Positions 5,472 through 12,303 of a stretch of DNA of 12,303 nt are shown here, one piece after another (position 1 is the stretch's first letter; each line of letters begins with the position of its first letter). Source of the stretch: JBBRLG01 sp038231495 (GTDB taxonomy: Bacteria; Planctomycetota; Planctomycetia; Gemmatales; Gemmataceae); contig JBBRLG010000183.1 in NCBI GenBank assembly GCA_038231495.1, forward strand, positions 1-12,303. Reading direction: 5' to 3'. The notes beneath the pieces were generated by a model. The model was not told where the DNA came from. It did not search any database and worked only from the letters and a program-made list of their open reading frames with translations. The translations under genes were made by a program, and so were the position numbers.

Positions 5472-7100
5472 ATGAGAACCCCAAACAACCGAGCAGGCAA
5501 GGCTCTGGCTCCCAACAAGTCGCTGAAGTCGGCTGCGGGCTACGCGCCGGCGGACAAGCCGGCCGCGACCGGCAAGCGCAACCTCCGGTGGGAAGCAGAG
5601 CAAGCCGCTCCTGCCGCCGCTCCCGCCGCGGCCGTCGGCGACGACCGGGAAGAAGCCGAGGAAGTCCACGCTCAGGAAGAGGACGCCCACCCCGCGCCCG
5701 CCGAGGCGGTCGAGGAAGAGGACACCCACGCGCCGGACGACGCCCTGGGTCTCTACCTGCGCCAGATGGGTGCCATCCCGCTGTTGGACCGCAAGCAAGA
5801 GCTGGCGCTGGCCGAACGCCTGGAACGCCGCCGCCGGCACTATCGCATCACCGCTTTGATGAACTGGCGTACCTTGTCGAAGGTCGTGCAGACGTTCGAG
5901 TTGGTCCTGGCCGGCCGGCTGGCGCTCGACCCGACCATCGACGTGGTCAAGACGCTGGCCCGGACGCGGGAAAACATCCTGGCGATCATGCCGGCGAACC
6001 TCAAAACGTTGAAGCGCCTGCTCGAGGACTCCGAAGGCGACTTCCGCAACCTCGAACGGGCGACGACCCTCAAGGCCCAAAGCCTCATCCGCAAGCACCT
6101 ATGGCGCGGGTTGCGCAAGGCCATCCGGCTTGCGGAAGAGATGTCGCCGCGCATCGACCTGCTCGACCGCTGGAGCGACGAGATGATGATCCTCGGCCGC
6201 CAGATGGAGCAGTTGCAGAAGCAGACCGAAGGCGGCGACCGTTCCGCCGCCGACCGCGAGCGCAAAACGAAGCTCGCCAAGCAACTGCGGGAACTGCGTG
6301 CCGACATGCGGGCGACGCCGGAATACTTGAATCGCCTCTCGAAGATGCTGATGCACCGCCGCACGCTCTACCAGCGTGCCCGGCGCGAGTTGGCCGAGGG
6401 CAACCTGCGCCTGGTGGTCTCGATCGCCAAGCGTTATCGCAGTCGCGGCCTGCCGTTCTCGGACCTGATCCAGGAAGGCAACCGCGGGCTGATGCGGGCG
6501 GTGGACAAGTACGAACACCGGCGCGGCTTCAAGTTCGGCACCTACGCGACGTGGTGGATTCGGCAAGGTATCACGCGTGCCTTGGCCGACCACGCCCGCA
6601 CGATCCGCGTGCCGTGCCACCAGGTCGGCACGCTGGCGGCGGTCGAGCGTGTCCGCGGCGAACTGTCGATCGCGCAAGGTCGCGAGCCGACGGTGGAGGA
6701 GATCGCGGCAGTCCTGGGCGTGACGGCCGAAGAGACGCAATCGTTGCGGGCGGTGGCCCGGCACCCGGTCAGTCTGCACGAGCCGCTCGGCGGCGACGGC
6801 GAACGGGCGTTGGAAGACTTCCTCGACGACCCGGACGCGACCAACCCCGGCCAGGCGGTCGATCAGCACTTGTTGCGCGAACGCATCACGGAAGTGTTGC
6901 GGTCGCTGACGCCGCGGGAGCGGGAAGTGATCGAAATGCGCTTCGGCCTGCGTGACGGCCAGCCGCGGACGCTGGAAGAAGTGGCCCGGACTTACGGCAT
7001 CACGCGGGAACGGATTCGGCAGATCGAAGCGCGCGGCCTGCTGAAGTTACGGCAGCCGTTGCGGAGCCAGCGGCTGGCGGAGTTCGCCGAGGCGGAGTAG
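5472..7100 (+). CDS. RNA polymerase sigma factor, RpoD/SigA family
   Basis: A 542-residue sigma-70 factor of group 1/2 type that directs RNA polymerase to -35/-10 promoters. Residues 1-88 are a low-complexity Ala/Glu/Pro-rich segment in place of a recognisable region 1.1. Region 1.2 is DDALGLYLRQMGAIPLL (89-105). A non-conserved helical insert (about 119-300) is followed by region 2, from ELAEGNLRLVVSIAKRYR through DLIQEGNRGLMRAVDKYE and YATWWIRQGITRALADHART to RVPCH (306-383). The Gln and Thr of WWIRQGIT match the -10-recognising residues of RpoD. Region 3.2 is about 434-452. Region 4 runs from LTPREREVIEMRFGL to the helix-turn-helix TLEEVARTYGITRERIRQIEARGLLKLR (479-527). The usual RKLRHP end is replaced by LKLRQP, which leaves primary versus alternative status open. 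ATG 5472 has GGA 8 nt upstream; ATG 5463 adds three residues. Confidence 0.93.
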   Translation: MRTPNNRAGKALAPNKSLKSAAGYAPADKPAATGKRNLRWEAEQAAPAAAPAAAVGDDREEAEEVHAQEEDAHPAPAEAVEEEDTHAPDDALGLYLRQMGAIPLLDRKQELALAERLERRRRHYRITALMNWRTLSKVVQTFELVLAGRLALDPTIDVVKTLARTRENILAIMPANLKTLKRLLEDSEGDFRNLERATTLKAQSLIRKHLWRGLRKAIRLAEEMSPRIDLLDRWSDEMMILGRQMEQLQKQTEGGDRSAADRERKTKLAKQLRELRADMRATPEYLNRLSKMLMHRRTLYQRARRELAEGNLRLVVSIAKRYRSRGLPFSDLIQEGNRGLMRAVDKYEHRRGFKFGTYATWWIRQGITRALADHARTIRVPCHQVGTLAAVERVRGELSIAQGREPTVEEIAAVLGVTAEETQSLRAVARHPVSLHEPLGGDGERALEDFLDDPDATNPGQAVDQHLLRERITEVLRSLTPREREVIEMRFGLRDGQPRTLEEVARTYGITRERIRQIEARGLLKLRQPLRSQRLAEFAEAE

Positions 7101-7109
7101 TTTCTGGTC

Positions 7110-7155
7110 TTGCCGCTTGCGGCTTTGCAGGTTTTTGCAAAGCCGCAAGCGGCAA
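7110..7155. terminator. Perfect 20-bp stem, bidirectional terminator between convergent genes
   Basis: Bases 7110-7129 are the exact reverse complement of 7136-7155, with the 6-nt loop GGTTTT. Both arms contain the repeat motif GCAAAGCCGCAAGCGGC or its complement. It lies 9 nt after the sigma stop and 6 nt beyond the glycosyltransferase stop. Given length and position, it is very likely a shared 3'-end structure, although a T-run is lacking outside the stem. Confidence 0.75.
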
Positions 7156-7161
7156 ATTCGT

Positions 7162-8790
7162 TTATCCATCCTCATTCGTCCGCGGCTCGATCACGGCCAC
7201 GTCGCACAAGCCGAAGGCCGTTTCCCCCATCCAGTGCGTCACCAGCTTGCAATACTTTTCGGGCACCACCGGCAGGTCAGGCAATCCGAGATGAACCACA
7301 TCCACGATATGCACCTCCGGCGGTAATAGCTCGCGCAGCCCCTGCAACGAATGGCGGTGCGTACACAGGATGACGGTGCGCGGGTTCAGCCGCACCATGC
7401 TCCGCAACTCTTCGATGGGCACTTCTTTGCTGCGAAAGTTATGAACGTCCTCGCGGGCGAGATAGAATCCGACCGAATCGCAAGGCCGCGAATAACACAC
7501 CACCGGCACCGCCGGGTCGCTGCACAGGCGGCGCACCTCGTCGGCCTGGCGCATCGGCGAACGGTACTCGGCGTACCACGGCACCACGACGTAATGCCCG
7601 GCGGCCAGCAGCGCGAACGTCACGACCGCCGTCCCGCGCGGCACGACCGAGTTGCGCCACCGGCCGTGGGCCAGGAAGTAGCCCAGCGCCAGGCACAACG
7701 GCGGAAAGGCCGGCAGGACGTACGTCGCCAGCTTGCACGTCGAGAGCGTGAAAAACGCGACGCACCAGCCGCCGGCCAGCAGCATGAACCCCAGTTCCGG
7801 CGACCGTAGCCGCACCGTCGCCTCGTCGCGTGCCAGCAGGAAACGGCCGAAGGGCCACAGCAACAGCGACCCCGGCAGCAGCCCGGCGAGCAAGACGGGG
7901 CCGTAGTACCAGAAGCCCTGTTCGTGGGCGAACGGCATCAGGAAGCGCTGAAGGTTGTGTTCCCAGAAGAAGTAGCGCGCGAACTCCGGAATGCGCACGC
8001 ACAGGGCGGCGTACCACGGCACCGTCACGAGCAGCAGCACGAGCGCGAACGCCGCATAAGCCCCTTTGGCGACCTTGACTTGACTGCCGCAGAGCCAGCG
8101 GTGCAGCGCAAGCGGCGGCACCAGCAGCAGCAGCGCGACCGGCCCCTTGGTCAAGACGCCCAGGCCGCACGCCGCCGCCGCCAGCAGCCACCAGCCCCAG
8201 CGCAGCCGTTCGCCGCGCAACGCCTCGAAAGCGCCGAACAGGGCCAACGTCGTCCAAAAGGCGAGCAAGCCGTCCAGCAACAGCAGCCGGCCCATGCTCA
8301 GAAAGCCCGGTGCCAGGGCCAGCAACAAAGCCCCGCCGAACGCGGCCCGTTCGCCGAGGTAGCGTCGGCCAAAGCCATACGCCAACAATACGCAACCGTG
8401 AATGGCCAGGGCCGAGGGCACGCGCGCCGCCCAGTCGTACACGCCGAACACTTCATAGCTGGCCATGACGAGCCAGTAGAACAAGGGCGGCTTGTCGAGG
8501 TACGGTTTGCCTTCGAGGTACGGCACCACCAGTTCGCCGCGCTGGAGCATCTCGCGTGGAATCTCGGCGTAACGGCTCTCGTCGGGTTCGAGCAGGTGAA
8601 ACGCCAGGCACGGGTAGAGCAACAGCGCCGGCAAGACGACGAGCCACGCCAACGACCGCCCGCGCCACGGTTCGATGGCGGTGGGATTGTCGCCCGCGAA
8701 GAGGACGCGCGACCAGAGGAAGGGCAGCCACTGGGGCAGGGGGCGGCGCCAGGGGGACGCCGCGACGGCGGCCGGGTTGGGACCATCCAT
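7162..8790 (-). CDS. ArnT-like membrane glycosyltransferase (GT39/GT83 type)
   Basis: A 542-residue polytopic membrane protein of the PMT/ArnT superfamily. These enzymes transfer a sugar from a polyprenyl-phosphate donor to lipid or protein on the periplasmic side. After the first membrane segment (about 47-64) comes the family loop LEPDESRYAEIPREML (67-82), with the expected acidic pair D70/E71, then KPYLDKPPLFYW (95-106). Further family marks are LTKGPVALLLL (213-223), FFWEHNLQRF (274-283) and CKLATYVLPAFPPL (352-365). I count about 10-12 hydrophobic segments up to 405, then a soluble C-terminal domain (410-542) typical of the longer members. The ATG at 8790 has a GAGG about 9 nt upstream; an in-frame start at 8898 gives an unlikely Arg-rich extension. 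Donor and acceptor cannot be told. It converges on the sigma factor gene. Confidence 0.87.
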   Translation of the reverse strand: MDGPNPAAVAASPWRRPLPQWLPFLWSRVLFAGDNPTAIEPWRGRSLAWLVVLPALLLYPCLAFHLLEPDESRYAEIPREMLQRGELVVPYLEGKPYLDKPPLFYWLVMASYEVFGVYDWAARVPSALAIHGCVLLAYGFGRRYLGERAAFGGALLLALAPGFLSMGRLLLLDGLLAFWTTLALFGAFEALRGERLRWGWWLLAAAACGLGVLTKGPVALLLLVPPLALHRWLCGSQVKVAKGAYAAFALVLLLVTVPWYAALCVRIPEFARYFFWEHNLQRFLMPFAHEQGFWYYGPVLLAGLLPGSLLLWPFGRFLLARDEATVRLRSPELGFMLLAGGWCVAFFTLSTCKLATYVLPAFPPLCLALGYFLAHGRWRNSVVPRGTAVVTFALLAAGHYVVVPWYAEYRSPMRQADEVRRLCSDPAVPVVCYSRPCDSVGFYLAREDVHNFRSKEVPIEELRSMVRLNPRTVILCTHRHSLQGLRELLPPEVHIVDVVHLGLPDLPVVPEKYCKLVTHWMGETAFGLCDVAVIEPRTNEDG

Positions 8791-8839
8791 GTCGGTAGAC
8801 CTCGCCTTGAATTTCCGCGCAACCGTTGGGGAACGGCCC

Positions 8840-8868
8840 ATGATGCCACAGGGCCGCCGGAGCGTCAA
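8840..8868 (-). promoter_or_regulatory. Candidate promoter for the glycosyltransferase gene
   Basis: On the minus strand, TTGACG (8868-8863, 5 of 6) is 17 nt from CATCAT (8845-8840, 4 of 6). Transcription would start near 8833, about 43 nt before the ATG at 8790. This supports the shorter start and suggests transcription independent of the DUF433 gene upstream. Confidence 0.4.
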
Positions 8869-8894
8869 TGCGGGACGCACCCGGCACCCAGCCA

Positions 8895-9155
8895 TCAATT
8901 CACGAAACCTTCTGCGCCAAGCTCATTCTCCCGGATGGCGCGGTCGAGTTCGTCGCCATTTGCCGCGGCGTAGGCGAAGGCCGCCTCAAGGTCTGAGGTG
9001 GTCAAAGAGGGATAGCCAAGGAGGATGTCGTCATCGGTCGCACCGAGGCGGCGGTAGTTGACCAGCACCCAGACGGGTATACGGCTGTCGCGCACACAGG
9101 CGTCGCCGCCGCAGCGGTCAGCCTTGCTAGAAACCCAACTGGCGGTTCCGGTCAT
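8895..9155 (-). CDS. DUF433 family small protein (antitoxin-like)
   Basis: An 86-residue protein with the DUF433 pattern: DRCGGDACVRDSRIPVWVLVNYRR (13-36), then DDDILLGYPSLTTSDLEAAFAYAAANGDEL (42-71). This resembles the usual CxGKPCIRGTRIPV...EILxxYPxLTxEDIxAAL(A/x)YAA form. The fold is a small winged-helix/ribbon type domain, and such genes often sit just before a DUF5615 PIN-like toxin gene. No such partner follows here: the next gene is a glycosyltransferase, and the 104-bp gap is too short. The start is 30 nt after the argC stop on the same strand, so the two are probably co-transcribed. No clear Shine-Dalgarno site precedes the ATG. Function is unknown; the antitoxin role is inferred from relatives. 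Confidence 0.85.
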   Translation of the reverse strand: MTGTASWVSSKADRCGGDACVRDSRIPVWVLVNYRRLGATDDDILLGYPSLTTSDLEAAFAYAAANGDELDRAIRENELGAEGFVN

Positions 9156-9185
9156 AGGTCGATTTTGTGAGAGCGGTCTACCAGA

Positions 9186-10199
9186 CTACATCAACCCCGT
9201 CCGCTCGTCGTAGCCGTACATGCGGTTGAAGTTCTGCACCGCCACGCCCGACGCGCCGCGGATCAAGTTATCTTCACATGCTAGCACCACGATGCGGTCG
9301 CGCACCACGCGCACCGTCACGTCCAGGAAGTTTGTGCCGGTGCAGTCCTTCGTCGCCGGCAGGCGCTCCACCACGCGGACGAACGGTGCCTTCGCATAAT
9401 AGGTCCGGTACAGGTCGAGCAATTCACCCTCCGACACGGTGCGGCGCGGCACGGCGTAGATCGTCGAGAAGATGCCGCGGTCCATCGGCACCAGGTGCGG
9501 CGCGAACAGCACCTCGACCGGCTCGCCGGCCACGTCGGTCAATGCCTGCTCGATCTCCGGCTGGTGGCGGTGCTTGCCGACGTTGTACGCCGCAACGCTT
9601 TCGTTGCACTCCGGGAAGTGCGTCGCCAGCTTCGGCGTGCGGCCCGCGCCGGAGACGCCGCTTTTGCTATCCACCACGATCGAGCGCGGTTCGATGTACT
9701 TGCCGGCCAGCAGCGGCGCGAGGCCGAGGATTGCCGTCTGCGGGTAGCAGCCGGGGTTCGCCACCAGCTGCGCCGCCGGCAGTTCGTCGCCGTAAATCTC
9801 CGGCAGACCGTAGACCGCCTGCGCTAAATAAGCCAGGTCTTCGTGACTTTCGCCGTACCACTGGGCGTAGACGTTCGGGTCGCGCAGCCGGTAGTCGGCA
9901 CTGAGGTCCACCACGCGCACGCCGCGCTGCAACAAGGCCGGCAGCGTCTTCATGCTCACGGCGTGCGGCAAGCAGCTGAAGACGCACTCGACGCCCTTGG
10001 ACAGCAGCCGGTCGGCGTGGAACGGCTCGCAGCGCAGGTCGATGCGCGCGGTCAGGCTGGGGTGCAAGTCGGCGAGCAACGGCGTTTCTTCCTGGCGCGA
10101 GGTCGCCGCCACGATTTGCACGTGCGGGTGGCGCAACAGGATTTTGATCAGCTCGACGGCGGTGTAGCCCGATGCGCCGAGGACGGCCACCTTGGTCAT
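9186..10199 (-). CDS. argC: N-acetyl-gamma-glutamyl-phosphate reductase
   Basis: ArgC (337 residues, a normal length) reduces N-acetylglutamyl-5-phosphate to the semialdehyde with NADPH, the third step of arginine biosynthesis in the cytoplasm. The N-terminal Rossmann motif is VAVLGASGYTAVELIKIL (4-21). The catalytic cysteine is C151 in the signature VANPGCYPQTA, and the phosphate-binding SGVSGAGR segment is at 180-187. The catalytic histidine lies in GKHRHQPEI (209-217). The C-terminus RGASGVAVQNFNRMYGYDE is typical. The ATG at 10199 starts directly with the Rossmann strand, so the start is well placed, although only a weak GGA precedes it. No argJ, argB or argD is adjacent within the window. 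The gene is divergent from the amidase gene across a 95-bp spacer. Confidence 0.97.
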   Translation of the reverse strand: MTKVAVLGASGYTAVELIKILLRHPHVQIVAATSRQEETPLLADLHPSLTARIDLRCEPFHADRLLSKGVECVFSCLPHAVSMKTLPALLQRGVRVVDLSADYRLRDPNVYAQWYGESHEDLAYLAQAVYGLPEIYGDELPAAQLVANPGCYPQTAILGLAPLLAGKYIEPRSIVVDSKSGVSGAGRTPKLATHFPECNESVAAYNVGKHRHQPEIEQALTDVAGEPVEVLFAPHLVPMDRGIFSTIYAVPRRTVSEGELLDLYRTYYAKAPFVRVVERLPATKDCTGTNFLDVTVRVVRDRIVVLACEDNLIRGASGVAVQNFNRMYGYDERTGLM

Positions 10200-10236
10200 G
10201 CGTTGTGGTCCGGTGTGGCGTGGTGGTCGATACTTA

Positions 10237-10252
10237 ACTGTCAGTGTACAGT
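10237..10252. promoter_or_regulatory. Inverted repeat in the argC/amidase divergent spacer
   Basis: ACTGT (10237-10241) and ACAGT (10248-10252) are perfect 5-nt inverted arms 6 nt apart. They sit near the middle of the 95-bp spacer that must hold both promoters, so an operator is possible. It does not resemble an E. coli ARG box. No convincing -35/-10 pair was found on either strand here. Confidence 0.3.
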
Positions 10253-10294
10253 GTTCAGGAACCTTCGACTACGCACCCAACGGGCCTCCGAATC

Positions 10295-11611
10295 ATGTTG
10301 ACGATCCACGCGGCGGCGGAACAAATTCGGGACGGCCTGCTATCGCCCGTCGAGTTGTTGGAGACCTGCCTGCGCCGGATCGACGAGCAGGAGCCGAAGG
10401 TCCGGGCGTGGGTTTTCGTGGACCCCGAGCGCGCCCGCGCCGAGGCGGAGGCGTTGACCGTGGAGCTGCGCAACGGCCACTGGCGCGGCCCGCTGCACGG
10501 CGTCCCGGTCGGCATCAAGGACATCATCGACGTGTTCGACTGGCCGACGGCGGCGGGGTCGAAGCGGTGGGCCAACAGCGTCGCCCGCCAGGACGCGGTG
10601 GTCGTCCGGCGGCTGCGGTCGGCGGGGGCGGTGCTGGTCGGCAAAACGGTGACGACGCAGTACGCCAGCTTCGACCCGCCGCCGACGCGGAACCCGTGGC
10701 GGCTGGACCGGACGCCGGGCGGGTCGAGCAGCGGCTCGGCGGCGGCGGTGGCGTGCGGCATGTGCCTGGCGGCGCTCGGCTCGCAAACGGGCGGCTCGAT
10801 CTGCCGGCCCGCGGCATTCTGCGGCGTGGTCGGCTTCAAACCGACGTACGGCCGCGTCAGCTGCGACGGCCTGCTGCCGCTGGCGCACTCGATGGACCAC
10901 CCCGGCCCGCTGACGCGCTGCGTACGCGATGCGGCGCTGCTGTTGCAAGTGCTGGCCGACGCCCCGGCCCCGGATTTCACGGCTCAATTCGGCCCGGAGT
11001 GTAAGCCGCCGCGCCTGGGCCGGCCGCGCGGCTTCTTCGCCGCGCGGGCCGAACCCGCGACACTCGCCCACCTCGAAAGCGTCGTCGCGACCCTGCGCAA
11101 CGAGGGCGCGGCGTTCGCGGAAACCGGCCTGCCCGCGGCGTTCGCGGAGGTGGAGTCACGGCACGGCATCGTCATGGCGGTCGAGTCGGCGCTGTACCAC
11201 GAATACCGTTTGCAGCGGCACCCGGAGGATTACGGCCCCAACATCACCCGGCTGTTGAAGTCCGGCCTGGCGTGTGCCGCGCCGGAGTACGCGCGGACCA
11301 AGGAACATCAAAAACGCCTGTCTTTTGAGATGAACCGGGCGCTTGCCGACGTGGACGCCCTGCTGATCCCGGCGACGACAGGCCCGGCCCCGGACGCCGC
11401 GACGACCGGCGACCCGGTGTTCAATTCGCCGTGGAGCTATACGGGGCTGCCGTCGATCGTCCTGCCGAGCGGGCGGACCGCGGACGGCTTGCCGCTGGCG
11501 GTCCAGCTGATCGGCCGCCACGACGACGAGGCGACGCTGCTCGCGGCGGCGGCGTGGTGCGAGGCGGCGCTCAAGGTGGACCTTGGCGAACCGCGATTGC
11601 TTGAGACGTGA
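10295..11611 (+). CDS. Amidase signature family hydrolase (GatA-like fold)
   Basis: A 438-residue amidase-signature enzyme that hydrolyses a carboxamide; the substrate is unknown. The Ser-cisSer-Lys triad is intact: K75 in GVPVGIKDIID, S144 in TPGGSSSGSAAAVA and nucleophile S168 in GSQTGGSICRPA. The K-to-cisSer spacing (69) and the cisSer-to-Ser spacing (24) match malonamidase E2. The N-terminus TIHAAAEQIRDGLLSPVELL (3-22) is the usual first helix pair, which supports the ATG at 10295 over an in-frame GTG at 10244; neither has a clear Shine-Dalgarno site. The C-terminal SYTGLPSIVLPSG and LPLAVQLIG blocks are also typical. The protein is shorter than GatA, and gatB/gatC are not adjacent, so a role in Gln-tRNA amidation is unlikely. 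Its position opposite argC could hint at nitrogen metabolism, but this is weak. Confidence 0.92.
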   Translation: MLTIHAAAEQIRDGLLSPVELLETCLRRIDEQEPKVRAWVFVDPERARAEAEALTVELRNGHWRGPLHGVPVGIKDIIDVFDWPTAAGSKRWANSVARQDAVVVRRLRSAGAVLVGKTVTTQYASFDPPPTRNPWRLDRTPGGSSSGSAAAVACGMCLAALGSQTGGSICRPAAFCGVVGFKPTYGRVSCDGLLPLAHSMDHPGPLTRCVRDAALLLQVLADAPAPDFTAQFGPECKPPRLGRPRGFFAARAEPATLAHLESVVATLRNEGAAFAETGLPAAFAEVESRHGIVMAVESALYHEYRLQRHPEDYGPNITRLLKSGLACAAPEYARTKEHQKRLSFEMNRALADVDALLIPATTGPAPDAATTGDPVFNSPWSYTGLPSIVLPSGRTADGLPLAVQLIGRHDDEATLLAAAAWCEAALKVDLGEPRLLET

Positions 11612-11613
11612 TC

Positions 11614-11653
11614 GGCGCGCACCGCGGACGCGGCGGACTTCCGGCCGCGCGCC
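11614..11653. terminator. GC-rich inverted repeat between convergent genes
   Basis: GGCGCGC (11614-11620) and GCGCGCC (11647-11653) are perfect 7-bp arms. The 26-nt interior can form a further CCGC/GCGG stem. It starts 2 nt after the amidase stop and lies 26 nt beyond the stop of the minus-strand gene. No T-run follows, and this spacer does not use the repeat motif seen at the other convergent junctions. Confidence 0.4.
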
Positions 11654-11679
11654 ATTCTAGCCACTAAACAAATCTTAAA

Positions 11680-12303
11680 TCACCCGCCGCACGGCCGGCG
11701 GTCCGAACGGCGCTCATTCTGAGCGGCCGAGCCGGGATTCCCGCCGGTAGCCGGTGGCGGCGTTGACGTTCGCCGGGACTCATCCGCGCGAAATTCACCG
11801 TTTGCTGACGGTGCGGCGCCGGCCGCGCAGGGTTGCGGCTCGCCTGCGGTACTCGCGGGCTGTGCCGGGTGTTCGGCCATCGGTCCGTCCCAATCCTCGT
11901 CGTCGCCTTCGTCCGGCGGTTCGGGACTCAACAGCGTTTCGGACAACATTTCGGCCAGCGAGTTGCCGACGTAGGGCAACGTACTCCGCAGCACGTTGCA
12001 GGCAAAGTCGGCCGGCAGCCGCGCGGCGAGGACTTCCTTGACCGCCGCCGGCTCCGGAGCGCGGCGGTACTGCTCCAATTCCTGCAAATCGAGCGTATCG
12101 GGTTCCACAGTCGTGGCGGGCTTGCCAAGGACGTACTGGAACAACAGCTTGATCGCGGCCAACTTGCCGGCCTGGGCCTGCACCATCAGTTCGCCGACGA
12201 TGATTTCCATGTCCTTGTCGGTGACGCAATCCAGCATAATTTGGCGCAGCTCGGCGACGCGCCGGGCGAACGGATTGCCCGGCCCGCCGACGTTGCCGGG
12301 CGC
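11680..12303 (-). CDS. Conserved protein of unknown function (5' end beyond right edge)
   Basis: The open frame has no stop from the right edge to 11680, giving 207 visible residues; the true start is outside the window. An internal ATG at 12237 cuts the conserved block and is unlikely to be the start. The first visible part, GNPGNPFARR-like (GPGNPFARRVAELRQIML, 7-24), is followed by TDKDMEIIVGELMVQAQAGKLAAIKLLFQYVLGKP (28-62). This is a helical motif I recall from DUF5681-like and other planctomycete proteins, sometimes phage-related. The second half (about 125-207) is acidic, then Pro/Ala/Ser/Arg-rich and probably disordered. Residues up to about 115 are predicted helical. There is no signal peptide or catalytic motif in view. 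Function is unknown, and the family link is tentative. Confidence 0.72.
   Translation of the reverse strand, partial: APGNVGGPGNPFARRVAELRQIMLDCVTDKDMEIIVGELMVQAQAGKLAAIKLLFQYVLGKPATTVEPDTLDLQELEQYRRAPEPAAVKEVLAARLPADFACNVLRSTLPYVGNSLAEMLSETLLSPEPPDEGDDEDWDGPMAEHPAQPASTAGEPQPCAAGAAPSANGEFRADESRRTSTPPPATGGNPGSAAQNERRSDRRPCGG

Noticed and set aside
10295..11611. gatA of the Glu-tRNA(Gln) amidotransferase
   Set aside because: Catalytic residues fit any amidase-signature enzyme, the protein is short for GatA, and no gatB or gatC is adjacent.

Overview
The window is GC-rich (roughly two-thirds G+C by eye), dense with long ORFs, and looks like ordinary chromosome from a planctomycete, most likely a Gemmata-like lineage. 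This placement is inference. It rests on the gene mix (a large RpoD-like sigma factor with an Ala/Glu-rich N-terminus, a secreted Gly-rich protein, a GT39/ArnT-like membrane glycosyltransferase, DUF433, a compact SNF2 ATPase) and on short intergenic repeats of a kind I associate with that phylum. I see no transposase, integrase, CRISPR array, tRNA or rRNA.

Layout, left to right. (1) The 5' part of a sulfite reductase hemoprotein gene (minus strand) runs off the left edge; its last visible codons lie in an interspersed repeat. (2) A 195-residue protein of unknown function and a 574-residue SNF2-type ATPase follow on the plus strand. A 294-bp composite palindrome fills the gap between them: two 86-bp hairpin repeats inside 40-bp perfect terminal inverted repeats. 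(3) A secreted protein of unknown function (minus) and an RpoD/SigA-family sigma factor (plus) diverge from a 601-bp intergenic region with a good candidate promoter for the first and hairpins in front of the second. (4) An ArnT-like glycosyltransferase, a DUF433 protein and argC follow on the minus strand; argC and DUF433 probably share a transcript, while the glycosyltransferase has its own candidate promoter. (5) An amidase-signature enzyme (plus) diverges from argC. (6) A conserved protein of unknown function (minus) runs off the right edge.

I see no single pathway. argC belongs to arginine biosynthesis and the sulfite reductase to sulfur assimilation, but neither has pathway partners here. 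Both convergent pairs in the left half of the window (SNF2/secreted protein and sigma/glycosyltransferase) are separated by long hairpins built from one repeat motif, GCAAAGCCGCAAGCGGC, and are probably bidirectional terminators.

The least ordinary feature is the repeat family. Its 13-nt core AGCCGCAAGCGGC occurs in the terminator hairpins and in the 86-bp elements, an equivalent sequence differing at two bases lies inside the sulfite reductase reading frame, and the 86-bp element is free of stops in four of six frames. I found no convincing new defence or metabolic system. The unknown protein next to the compact SNF2 ATPase is the best functional unknown.
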